Source of the DNA: an uncultured Opitutia bacterium
Lineage (GTDB): Bacteria; Verrucomicrobiota; Verrucomicrobiia; Opitutales; UBA953
Length of the DNA: 6,077 nucleotides
Assembly: GCA_903910245.1 (NCBI GenBank)
Contig: CAIVYX010000364.1
Span: 1 to 6,077 of the forward strand
Direction: 5' to 3'
In this document: positions 1 through 6,051 of the stretch, one piece after another
Numbering within the stretch: the stretch's first letter is position 1
Layout: each line of letters opens with the position of its first letter
Notes under the pieces: model-generated
What the model was told of the DNA's origin: nothing
The model's input: the letters and a program-made list of their open reading frames with translations, nothing else
The model's database searches: none
Program-made: the position numbers and the translations under genes

Positions 1-8
1 CTAGAACT

Positions 9-16
9 TTATATAA
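9..16 (+). promoter_or_regulatory. Possible -10 element before the 821-aa gene
   Basis: The AT-rich, self-complementary octamer TTATATAA stands out in otherwise pyrimidine-rich DNA about 32 bases before the ATG at 48, a reasonable distance for a -10 box and a short leader. Any -35 element would lie outside the window, so this cannot be tested here. The remaining leader (17-47) is C/T-rich and has no Shine-Dalgarno sequence. Confidence 0.3.
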
Positions 17-47
17 CAACACATCCCTACTCTTTCGCTTCCTCCAC

Positions 48-2513
48 ATGTCCTTCTTCAGCTTCAAGATCCGCCCATTTTTCCGCACCCTCGGCGTCAT
101 CGCCACCTGTCTGTGGCTTTCACTCATCCTCGCGTATGTCGTCGACAAGGCGACAGATCCAGTCGCGCAGGCCACCGTCCCCGCGCCTGATGCGATGCAG
201 AAAAAAACCGGCGTGCAGAATCGTCGAAGCCACGAACCGACCGCGGCCCAGCTGGAAGAGCGCAAAGATGATAAGCTCTACGGCGAAAATTACCGATGGG
301 GCCGTCATCGTACCGGCGCCGTGCTCGCCTACGGCGACATGAGCCTGCTCTGTGATTTCCGCTCCGATTTCATGAACGACATGAAGACGTCCTTCGGCGA
401 TCGCATCAACCGACAGGAGATGGAAGCGCCCACGCACGACCTGATTCTCACCGAGGTGATCAAGGAGATGACGAAGGTACTGCGCCGTCGTGGCCAGCAG
501 GATGCCGACGTCATCGCGCAGACGATTGCCGAACACCTTGCTTGTCTCGTGTACACCGGGGACCCGGAGCGATACCGATGGAGCACGACGATGAAGGCAT
601 GGAAGTCGGCGGAAGGCTTCTGGGCCGTGACCAAGGTGACCGACTGGAAGGAAAGTGACCAGCTGATCAAGAACCGGCAGAGCAACCCGCCCACCGACGA
701 ACTCTACCTTGCCGCCCTCGATCGGACCCCTCCCGCCTTCAAGGCCTACCTGAACTCGCTGACGGTCTCGCGCCTGGATGCGCTGGTTGAGATTGAAAAG
801 CTTCTCGCCCTGCCTCCCGCCGAACGTAAGCCGCTCGAAGCCATCGCGAAGTATCGACGCGCCCGCCTGAGCATGAATCTCGACGACTGGGCCATGCTCA
901 CCGACGATCACGCCAAGGCTCGGCTGGTGAAGATCCGGGAAGACCTGAGCGACGTCGCGACCCACGCCCGCGCGGGTTCGCTGGATCCCTGTAAGATCAG
1001 TGAGAACGCGGTTTACTGGATCGCCTACACCCGCTCCATCATCCTGCCGGCCTCCCGCCTCGTCCGCATGGGCGAAGCCGACTTCGGCGGCGCCTTCGCT
1101 GCTTACCTCAAGATGCCCATGCGCGGCGAGGGCAATGCCGTCAACTCGTCCTACCGTCTCGCCTCCCGGCTCTGCGCCCAGCCAGACCTGTCCGCTTACG
1201 TCAACGATCCGGACCTTCGCCGTCTGATCACGATCTACCTCGCGGCCGGCGGCTCGAACAACACCGACTACCGGATGAGCTATGTCGAAGCCACGGAAGT
1301 CTCCGCGGCCTGGCTCGACTCGCTCGCGAAAGCCGGCGTGGACCTTGGCTTCGACCTGATCAGGATCGCGATGCTGCAGCACCGCGCCGGCCGCTGGCAG
1401 GAGTGCCTGACGACCACCCGCCGGCTACCGGTCGACGAGCCGATGGCCATGCTCCTCGCCTCCCGCTGCAGCCTCCGACTGAACGGCGATATCGACGTAT
1501 CTCGGAAAATCCTCGACGTCGCCGGAGGGGCCCAGACGACCGTTCCCGTGCGTGACCTCAGCAAGGTACCCGGACACGCCGTTCCCGAAGAAGACTTCAC
1601 CGAGCACGTCGAGCTGAGTGAAAAGACCAAACTCCGTCAACGAACCGAGGGCGAGCGGGCCATGATCGAACTCGCCCAGGGGCGTTTCGCCGAAGCCTTG
1701 GAATTCTTCGCCAAGGGTGACTACACCGAAGAGACTTCCTTCGTGGCGGAGTGCGTGATGACAATCGATGAGCTCAAGGCCTTTGTAGATGAGCGACGGA
1801 AAGCTGCCCCAGCCGGAACCACGAAGGGTCCGGCGATTGACGACCGTTTCCCAACCAAGAAAATCCTGGCTTCCCGGCTCTTTCGGGCTGACCGACTCGA
1901 AGAGGCCTTGGATTACGTCGCACCGGAAATTCGACCCCAAGCCCACAACTATGTCTTCTTGATGCGCCTAGCCGAACGGACCGACATCGCGGATCGGACC
2001 AAGGCCGACGCCTATTGGCGAGCCGCTTTGATCATCCACCAGATTGGCGAAGAGATCCTGCATGCGAGTTTCGGTCTAGATTGGACGGGCGCCACCGATG
2101 AACCAAAATGGTACATCAACTATGGCTTCCTTCCGCTCCAACGTCTCAAACCAGACTCGACGACGCGCGTCACCCTGATCACCTCCCCCACCAAGGAAGA
2201 AGCCCTCCGGGTCCAGACTTGGCTGGCCGAACACATCGACAAGCCCGTCCGCTCCGAACGCGATGCGAGCTATGCCGTCTTCGACCTTGCCCTGAAAGCC
2301 GCCCGCTCACTTCCGAATAACGATCCCGCCGGCGGCCAGATCCTCCAGTTCGCTGGTAACCTACTGAAGTTCGTGGAACCCAAAGCAGCCAATCCCGCCT
2401 ACGTGCTCCTCGTGACCCGCTTCAAGCAGACCCCTTATGGCGAACATGCCCTGAAGCGTCATTGGTTCTCCAAGGAACGTCCCAACCCGCCCGCCGACAT
2501 CATCGCCAAGTAG
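48..2513 (+). CDS. Membrane-anchored helix-rich protein of unknown function (821 aa)
   Basis: I do not recognise this protein. Residues 1-12 are short and basic (K7, R9, R13 flank the segment), followed by a hydrophobic stretch at about 14-32. This fits a single N-in signal anchor or an uncleaved signal peptide, leaving residues 33-821 outside the cytoplasm. No lipobox is evident. A Pro/Ala/Lys-rich linker (about 35-75) leads into a long, mostly helical body. Segments near 439-462, 536-562 and 608-627 have TPR-like helix-turn-helix spacing (small residue, GRF/GRW turn, then an EALE-type helix), so a degenerate TPR or solenoid fold is likely but not proven. The body lacks a visible catalytic motif. 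The ATG at 48 is chosen because the next Met candidates would remove the membrane segment. There is no Shine-Dalgarno, and a possible -10 sits at 9-16. A non-coding stretch of 322 bp separates it from the next gene, so it is probably a separate transcription unit. The coding call is firm; the function is unknown. Confidence 0.9.
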   Translation: MSFFSFKIRPFFRTLGVIATCLWLSLILAYVVDKATDPVAQATVPAPDAMQKKTGVQNRRSHEPTAAQLEERKDDKLYGENYRWGRHRTGAVLAYGDMSLLCDFRSDFMNDMKTSFGDRINRQEMEAPTHDLILTEVIKEMTKVLRRRGQQDADVIAQTIAEHLACLVYTGDPERYRWSTTMKAWKSAEGFWAVTKVTDWKESDQLIKNRQSNPPTDELYLAALDRTPPAFKAYLNSLTVSRLDALVEIEKLLALPPAERKPLEAIAKYRRARLSMNLDDWAMLTDDHAKARLVKIREDLSDVATHARAGSLDPCKISENAVYWIAYTRSIILPASRLVRMGEADFGGAFAAYLKMPMRGEGNAVNSSYRLASRLCAQPDLSAYVNDPDLRRLITIYLAAGGSNNTDYRMSYVEATEVSAAWLDSLAKAGVDLGFDLIRIAMLQHRAGRWQECLTTTRRLPVDEPMAMLLASRCSLRLNGDIDVSRKILDVAGGAQTTVPVRDLSKVPGHAVPEEDFTEHVELSEKTKLRQRTEGERAMIELAQGRFAEALEFFAKGDYTEETSFVAECVMTIDELKAFVDERRKAAPAGTTKGPAIDDRFPTKKILASRLFRADRLEEALDYVAPEIRPQAHNYVFLMRLAERTDIADRTKADAYWRAALIIHQIGEEILHASFGLDWTGATDEPKWYINYGFLPLQRLKPDSTTRVTLITSPTKEEALRVQTWLAEHIDKPVRSERDASYAVFDLALKAARSLPNNDPAGGQILQFAGNLLKFVEPKAANPAYVLLVTRFKQTPYGEHALKRHWFSKERPNPPADIIAK

Positions 2514-2526
2514 TCACGCGCCTCTA

Positions 2527-2552
2527 GGATGGGATGCGATGACATCGCATCC
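2527..2552 (+). repeat. REP-like hairpin 1 (perfect 10-bp arms)
   Basis: Arms GGATGCGATG (2532-2541) and CATCGCATCC (2543-2552) are perfectly complementary around a single centre base, A2542. The foot before the stem reads GGATG (2527-2531), a variant of the GGTAG foot of the other two elements. In all three, the stem begins exactly five bases after the first G of the foot. There is no T-tract, so it is more likely a repeat than an intrinsic terminator, although it could slow polymerase or protect a 3' end. Confidence 0.6.
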
Positions 2553-2562
2553 GCTGCCATTA

Positions 2563-2590
2563 GGTAGGGGCAGCACCGCGTGCTGCCCTA
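2563..2590 (+). repeat. REP-like hairpin 2 with GTAG foot
   Basis: The foot GGTAG (2563-2567) is followed directly by arms GGGCAGCAC (2568-2576) and GTGCTGCCC (2580-2588) with a CGC loop, 9 of 9 paired. A GTAG tetranucleotide right at the 5' base of a GC-rich stem is the known hallmark of REP sequences mobilised by RAYT (TnpA-REP, Y1 transposase family) proteins. No RAYT gene is in the window. Confidence 0.65.
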
Positions 2591-2618
2591 GCTGCCTTTG
2601 CTTCTTCTATTTCTCCCA

Positions 2619-2639
2619 ACCGCCAACCGCTTACCGCTT
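2619..2639 (+). repeat. Three-unit heptamer tandem repeat (ACCGCTT type)
   Basis: Three consecutive 7-bp units are seen: ACCGCCA (2619-2625), ACCGCTT (2626-2632) and ACCGCTT (2633-2639). The array is short and lies in non-coding DNA between REP-like elements 2 and 3. A second, unrelated array with the same 7-bp period occurs at 4167-4194. With only three units, chance remains possible. Confidence 0.45.
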
Positions 2640-2651
2640 CCACCTGTCTCG

Positions 2652-2710
2652 GGTAGGGTCGAGCATCCCTGCTCGACCGCGGCCGACCAAGGATGGTAGC
2701 CCTTCCTACC
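2652..2710 (+). repeat. BIME-like composite: REP-like hairpin 3 plus a decayed inverted partner
   Basis: The left part has foot GGTAG (2652-2656) and a perfect 9-bp stem GGTCGAGCA (2657-2665) / TGCTCGACC (2670-2678) with loop TCCC. The right part is a weaker stem, GGCCGACC (2681-2688) against GGTAGCCC (2695-2702), 6 of 8 paired. It is followed by CCTACC (2705-2710), the reverse complement of the GGTAGG at 2652-2657. Two facing hairpins bounded by inverted GTAG feet match the layout of a BIME, a pair of REPs in opposite orientation. The right half looks mutated. Confidence 0.65.
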
Positions 2711-2780
2711 TGCCACCCGCCAGCCGTAGCTTTCGCTCTCGCCCCCCTCCCTTTTTAATCTCTTTTCACCCTTTAATCAC

Positions 2781-2820
2781 GATAATTGCTTGCAGTGCTA
2801 ACAGTAACTGTCAGCATTAT
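2781..2820 (+). promoter_or_regulatory. Candidate promoter and operator dyad before the TPR gene
   Basis: The DNA turns AT-richer here. Two promoter readings are possible. In one, GATAAT (2781-2786, 5 of 6 to TATAAT) is the -10, with a poor -35. In the other, TTGCAG (2790-2795) and CATTAT (2815-2820) form a weak -35/-10 pair with a 19-bp spacer. A near-palindrome lies at 2796-2816: arms TGCTAACAGT and ACTGTCAGCA are complementary at 9 of 10 positions around A2806. It would overlap the start site in the first reading and fill the spacer in the second. Both positions are typical of regulator binding. The regulator is unknown. Confidence 0.35.
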
Positions 2821-2835
2821 GACATCCCCTTCACC

Positions 2836-4155
2836 ATGTCTAAATCAAGCCGAGAAGAGCAGCTGGCCGATTTCAAAGATCGCCTAGCCACCGCCAAGAA
2901 ACACCGCACCAACGACCGGATGGAACTCGCCCGCGCCGAGTACACGCAGGCCCTCGCCTTCGCCGAAGAACACTTCGGCCCGGAGAGCACGCAGGTCGAT
3001 ACGGTCTGCCTGGAGCTGGCCCTCTTCTACTCCACGGTGAAGGAACCGGCAGCCGAGCTCGCCGTGCTCGAACGCCGCGTCCGTATCCGTAAGGCGGAAG
3101 CCGGGATCTCGCAGATTGTCGACGCACTTCAAGATGTCGCGGAATGCCATAAACTTCAGGACCGGCCTGACGTCGCGGAATCAACCTATCGCGAAGCCCT
3201 TGAACTCTGCGATGAAAGTATCGAAGCGCATCACCCCGCCCTGCGCATGACCTTGCTCTACTTCGGTATCTTCCTGAACGACCAGAACCGTTACGACGAC
3301 GCGATTCCTGTCCTCGAACGAAGCTTGGCCATCTGCAAACTCGCCAAGGATATCCCGATCTTCACCGCGGCCCGCACGGCCATGAATCTGGGCGAATCCC
3401 TCCTGCAGTCAAAACGTCATGCCGAAGCGCAGGTGCTCATCGACGCCGCTACGCCGGTAGTAACCCACCGCGGTCAGACGCCCAACGGAGACTTCGGGAA
3501 GATCTTCTACTTTCTGGGCAACTATCATCAACGCGAAGAACGCTTCACCGAGGCTGAACGCGCCTATGATCACGCCATCCAGCAGACGCATAACGCCCCC
3601 AACGTAAACTTCCGAAACCTAGCCTATATCCAGCAGGCCGCGGCCTCCAACGACCTCAAACAACAGCACCCACAGCGAGCCGAATACCGCCTCAAGCAGT
3701 CCGTCCGCCTGCTCCTCCGATCGCACGACGAACACCACGCCGACGTGCTTTCGGTCAAGCAGGACTTGGTGAACATCTATATCCCGGCCAAGCAGTACGC
3801 GAAGGCCGAAGCCATCTTGGAGGAGATGGCCGCCGCCAGCGATCATCCCGACTTCACCGACGAGCGGGCCAAGGAACGCTACCTGAACAACCTCGGCTTC
3901 GTGCAGGTGCACCTCGAGGAATTCCCGAAGGCCGAAGCCAATCTCCGGCGCGCCCTACTCTCCGCCGGCGAAGACCACGGCTGCTATGTCATCAAGAACC
4001 TCGGGCTCATGTACCAGAAGATGGGCTACGCCGCCGAAGCCATCCAGGAATACCGCAAAGCCCTGCCCCTCTTCGAGCAGCACCTCTCCACCGATCATCC
4101 TGTCGCCGAATTCATCCGCGGTGCCCTCGCCGAACTGGAAACCCCAGCTAGTTAG
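2836..4155 (+). CDS. Tetratricopeptide (TPR) repeat protein, kinesin-light-chain-like, cytoplasmic (439 aa)
   Basis: The protein is almost entirely paired helices with the TPR pattern of a small residue, an aromatic and a closing EA..Y..AL helix. Clear units lie near residues 96-126 (ending AESTYREALEL), 137-167, 179-209, 221-251 (ending AERAYDHAI), 346-376 and 384-414 (ending AIQEYRKALPLFEQ). Weaker ones lie near 28-45, 55-85 and 305-335. Spacing and the long second helices resemble the TPR_10/TPR_12 (kinesin light chain-like) type. Such solenoids bind peptides or partner proteins; no enzyme domain is visible. There is no signal peptide or membrane segment, so it should be cytoplasmic. The start at 2836 is preferred over the in-frame ATG at 2539: TPR-like sequence begins only after it, the extension is low-complexity, and the earlier ATG is inside a REP-like hairpin. 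There is no Shine-Dalgarno. A dyad at 2796-2816 may control it. It ends 46 bp before the YbjN-like gene. The partner is unknown. Confidence 0.9.
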   Translation: MSKSSREEQLADFKDRLATAKKHRTNDRMELARAEYTQALAFAEEHFGPESTQVDTVCLELALFYSTVKEPAAELAVLERRVRIRKAEAGISQIVDALQDVAECHKLQDRPDVAESTYREALELCDESIEAHHPALRMTLLYFGIFLNDQNRYDDAIPVLERSLAICKLAKDIPIFTAARTAMNLGESLLQSKRHAEAQVLIDAATPVVTHRGQTPNGDFGKIFYFLGNYHQREERFTEAERAYDHAIQQTHNAPNVNFRNLAYIQQAAASNDLKQQHPQRAEYRLKQSVRLLLRSHDEHHADVLSVKQDLVNIYIPAKQYAKAEAILEEMAAASDHPDFTDERAKERYLNNLGFVQVHLEEFPKAEANLRRALLSAGEDHGCYVIKNLGLMYQKMGYAAEAIQEYRKALPLFEQHLSTDHPVAEFIRGALAELETPAS

Positions 4156-4166
4156 TTAGCCGCCCA

Positions 4167-4194
4167 ATACTCTATACTCCATACTCTATACTCT
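4167..4194 (+). repeat. Four-unit heptamer tandem repeat with -10-like hexamers
   Basis: Four head-to-tail 7-bp units fill most of the 46-bp gap between two genes: ATACTCT (4167-4173), ATACTCC (4174-4180), ATACTCT (4181-4187) and ATACTCT (4188-4194). The unit junctions create TATACT at 4173-4178 and 4187-4192, each 5 of 6 to a sigma-70 -10 box. Use of the second one would start transcription at about 4199-4201, giving an almost leaderless message from the ATG at 4202. Unit-number change could alter expression, but this is inference. Confidence 0.6.
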
Positions 4195-4201
4195 AATCAC
4201 A

Positions 4202-4708
4202 ATGTCCTCCACCATCTCCGAAATCTCCACCCTCCTCGACTCCGCCGGCATCAAGTATCAGCTCAAGGATGACCTCATCCGAACCGGCTTTGCCACCGAC
4301 CTCTACACGGACGAGGATGGCGACAATAGCGTGAACATCCTCATCCGACTCGAGGAAGACGGCGAGCTCCTCCGCGTCCAGGCACCCATGGCCTATCAGA
4401 TGCCCAAGGACGCCTCACCCGCAACGCAGGCCGCGGTACTCCGCACGATTAACCAGCTCAACTGGGAATCCAAGATCCTACAGGTCGAGATGGACCTCGA
4501 GGACGGCGAGATCCGCCTCGGCGTCGACTTCCCCCTCGAAGACGGCCAACCCACCGAGAAGCAAGTCGCCCGGCTCGTTCGCATGATTCCCTCCATCATC
4601 GACCAAGCCCACCTTCACCTGCGCGACGCCCTCGATAAAGCCATCCCCATGCCCACCGAAGCCGAGATCAGCCGCCGCTTCGATGCCTTCGTCCGGACCC
4701 GCGCCTGA
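4202..4708 (+). CDS. YbjN / type III secretion chaperone-like fold protein (168 aa)
   Basis: This is a small acidic cytoplasmic protein with no signal peptide. The order of predicted elements is: helix 3-14, strand 17-30, strand pair 43-66, helix 71-87, a long strand pair 91-110 with a DGEI turn, then a long amphipathic helix 117-145 and a short tail. This helix-strands-helix-strands-helix arrangement, together with the phrase pattern of an NSVNILIRLEEDGELLRV strand pair and a strand ending LGVDFPLEDG, is typical of the YbjN / type III secretion chaperone-like family. Many members bind a partner protein; YbjN itself is a regulator-like protein of unclear mechanism in E. coli. The family call is by eye and moderate. 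The ATG at 4202 has no Shine-Dalgarno and follows a heptamer array. Only 26 bp separate its stop from the PARG gene, so the two are probably co-transcribed, and this protein could assist or be a partner of the PARG-like enzyme. That role is inference. Confidence 0.8.
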   Translation: MSSTISEISTLLDSAGIKYQLKDDLIRTGFATDLYTDEDGDNSVNILIRLEEDGELLRVQAPMAYQMPKDASPATQAAVLRTINQLNWESKILQVEMDLEDGEIRLGVDFPLEDGQPTEKQVARLVRMIPSIIDQAHLHLRDALDKAIPMPTEAEISRRFDAFVRTRA

Positions 4709-4734
4709 ACTACCCCTTTACGCAGACAACCCCC

Positions 4735-6051
4735 ATGAAGCTTTTCGAACCCCGCATCGATCGTGACCTCGCCGTGCAGCTGGGCGAAGAAGCGGTCGCC
4801 ATCTCCAAGGCGGGCAAGTCCGTCGGCCCGTCAGGTCCAGTAGACATCGCAGCTGGGGTGAAAGCCTGCGTGCAGGCGACGGTCCACTATACCGCTGACC
4901 ACGCCCATCCGAGCCCGGCCACGGGTCCGCATACGACGACTTATGAGGTGACGAACGAGACTACCCTCTCCGCCCATCGACGACACCTCGCCAAAGGACA
5001 CAAAGTCGTCTCCTTGAACTTCGCCGCGGCCACGAATCCTGGCGGAGGCTTCCTGACAGGCGCCCGTGCCCAAGAGGAGTACCTCTGCCGCTCCAGCGCA
5101 CTCTACCTAGCGATCAAGGATTCGCCCATGTATGCCTACCACCGGCGCGAGGGACATAAGCGCTACAGCGACGCGATGATCTACTCGCCGGACGTCCCCG
5201 TCTTTCGTGACGACGAGCACGGGCTACTGCCTAATCCATACCTAGCCGCTTTCATCACTTCGGCTGCACCGCTCACCAAGCACCTGCACCCCGAGGAACT
5301 CGTTCACATCCCCGAAATCCTCCGGACCCGCATCCGCAAGATCCTGAGCGTCGCCCAGGCGCATGGCCACGATTCACTCGTCCTCGGCGCCTGGGGTTGC
5401 GGAGCTTTCGGCAACGATGGCAACCAGGTCGCCAGCCTCTTCCAGCACGCCCTCGAAATCGAATTCAAGGGAGCCTTCAAGGAAGTCACCTTCGCCATCG
5501 TCGACACCTCACCCGAGAAAAAGTTCATCGGTCCCTTCGCCCAACGCTTCAAAAAAGCCGAAGAAGAGGTCGACATCGAACCTCTCTGGGAAATCGTCGG
5601 CAAGGAAGTGGTCGGGAGGGCCAACGACGAGTGGCGCTTGGTCCGCTCGACCAACCCACAGGTCACCCACTTCCTGCAGATGGGCATGCATGGCACCAAC
5701 ATGAAATGCCTGTTCATCCCGAAAAAGGAGGAAGTCGAAGGCACCGGCCAGGTCATCCTCAACGTCGGCCCTAACGATCTTAAGGGCCTCCTAGAGTACG
5801 CCGCGGCCCATCCCGAGGCCATGCGCGTGCCTCCCCTGAACTTTCCGCTTAACCTTGAAGGTAACGGCGACAAAGCCGGAGAGCCGACCCGCTGGGAAAA
5901 CGGCGGCGCGATCTACGCCCATGCTCACCTCGTGACGCCTGCCGGCCCCGAGCTGTACGCCCGCATCGGGCCATGGTATCCCGCCGCCTTGGAAGGCATC
6001 TGGAACTTCCTCGGCCAAGCCGCCGCATGGAAACGCAGCAGGACGAAATGA
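4735..6051 (+). CDS. Bacterial-type poly(ADP-ribose) glycohydrolase (DUF2263/TIGR02452 family) with extra C-terminal domain (438 aa)
   Basis: Residues about 10-270 match the microbial PARG family, a macrodomain-like fold that cleaves ribose-ribose bonds in poly(ADP-ribose). Visible motifs, in order: NFAAATNPGGGFL (95-107) with the ribose-contacting Asn101, and the PARG signature GGG (103-105)-x7-QEE (113-115). By family knowledge the second Glu, E115, is the catalytic acid. Next come LCRSSALY (117-124), the strand ITSAAPL (174-180) and the diphosphate loop GAWGCGAFGND (218-228), with the aromatic F225. All key positions are present, so an active enzyme is expected. Family members are usually about 260-290 residues. 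Here residues about 281-438 form an additional Trp-rich alpha/beta-looking region (W285, W300, W387, W414, W423, W432) that I do not recognise. There is no signal peptide, so it should be cytoplasmic. The ATG at 4735 lacks a Shine-Dalgarno. The gene lies 26 bp after the YbjN-like gene, and its stop overlaps the next start (ATGA, 6048-6051), indicating an operon. The physiological substrate is unknown and may be ADP-ribosylated protein or nucleic acid rather than polymer. Confidence 0.9.
   Translation: MKLFEPRIDRDLAVQLGEEAVAISKAGKSVGPSGPVDIAAGVKACVQATVHYTADHAHPSPATGPHTTTYEVTNETTLSAHRRHLAKGHKVVSLNFAAATNPGGGFLTGARAQEEYLCRSSALYLAIKDSPMYAYHRREGHKRYSDAMIYSPDVPVFRDDEHGLLPNPYLAAFITSAAPLTKHLHPEELVHIPEILRTRIRKILSVAQAHGHDSLVLGAWGCGAFGNDGNQVASLFQHALEIEFKGAFKEVTFAIVDTSPEKKFIGPFAQRFKKAEEEVDIEPLWEIVGKEVVGRANDEWRLVRSTNPQVTHFLQMGMHGTNMKCLFIPKKEEVEGTGQVILNVGPNDLKGLLEYAAAHPEAMRVPPLNFPLNLEGNGDKAGEPTRWENGGAIYAHAHLVTPAGPELYARIGPWYPAALEGIWNFLGQAAAWKRSRTK
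6039..6047 (+). promoter_or_regulatory. Shine-Dalgarno-like site for the overlapping downstream gene
   Basis: The purine run CAGGA (6039-6043) precedes the ATG at 6048 by four bases, inside the end of the PARG gene. It is the only start in the window with a recognisable Shine-Dalgarno-like sequence. It supports the ATGA overlap as a real, translationally coupled start rather than chance. Confidence 0.45.

Larger units (their letters stand above)
2514..2835. other. Non-coding region carrying REP-like hairpins and a promoter zone
   Basis: This 322-bp gap holds three hairpin elements (2527-2552, 2563-2590, 2652-2710), a heptamer array (2619-2639), a pyrimidine-rich stretch (2591-2780) and an AT-richer zone (2752-2820) ending in a near-palindrome before the TPR gene. 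An open frame continues through it from an ATG at 2539. Its translation is low-complexity (rich in Pro, Ser, Arg and Cys) with no TPR character, and that ATG lies inside the first hairpin, so I treat the stretch as non-coding. No hairpin is followed by a T-run, so there is no clear intrinsic terminator for the upstream gene. Confidence 0.75.

Noticed and set aside
120..1382. Long open frame (420 codons) on the - strand inside the 821-aa gene
   Set aside because: It mirrors the codon pattern of a GC-rich gene on the + strand. Its translation is rich in Gly, Val, Arg and His with no domain, and the + strand gene is the better coding call.
2532..2552. Intrinsic terminator for the 821-aa gene
   Set aside because: The hairpin is strong but no T-run follows it. 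It shares the foot and stem layout of the neighbouring REP-like elements.
2527..2710. CRISPR array
   Set aside because: The hairpins differ in stem sequence, are unevenly spaced (36 and 89 bases between feet) and have no constant repeat of CRISPR length; no cas gene is present.
2751..2766. T-rich stretch as the tail of an intrinsic terminator
   Set aside because: It is preceded by a C-rich run, not a stem-loop.
2539..2835. N-terminal extension of 99 residues on the TPR protein, starting at an in-frame ATG at 2539
   Set aside because: The ATG lies inside the perfect hairpin 2532-2552. The frame runs through REP-like elements and heptamers, its translation is low-complexity, and TPR-like sequence starts only after the ATG at 2836.
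5397..5774. Overlapping + strand frame of 125 codons inside the PARG gene
   Set aside because: It is a shifted reading of the PARG gene. Its Arg/Gln/His/Pro-rich composition is typical of out-of-frame GC-rich DNA, with no independent start signal.
5304..5873. Open frame of 189 codons on the - strand inside the PARG gene
   Set aside because: It is antisense to the conserved PARG motifs, and its translation is Ser/Arg/Pro/Trp-rich with no family resemblance.
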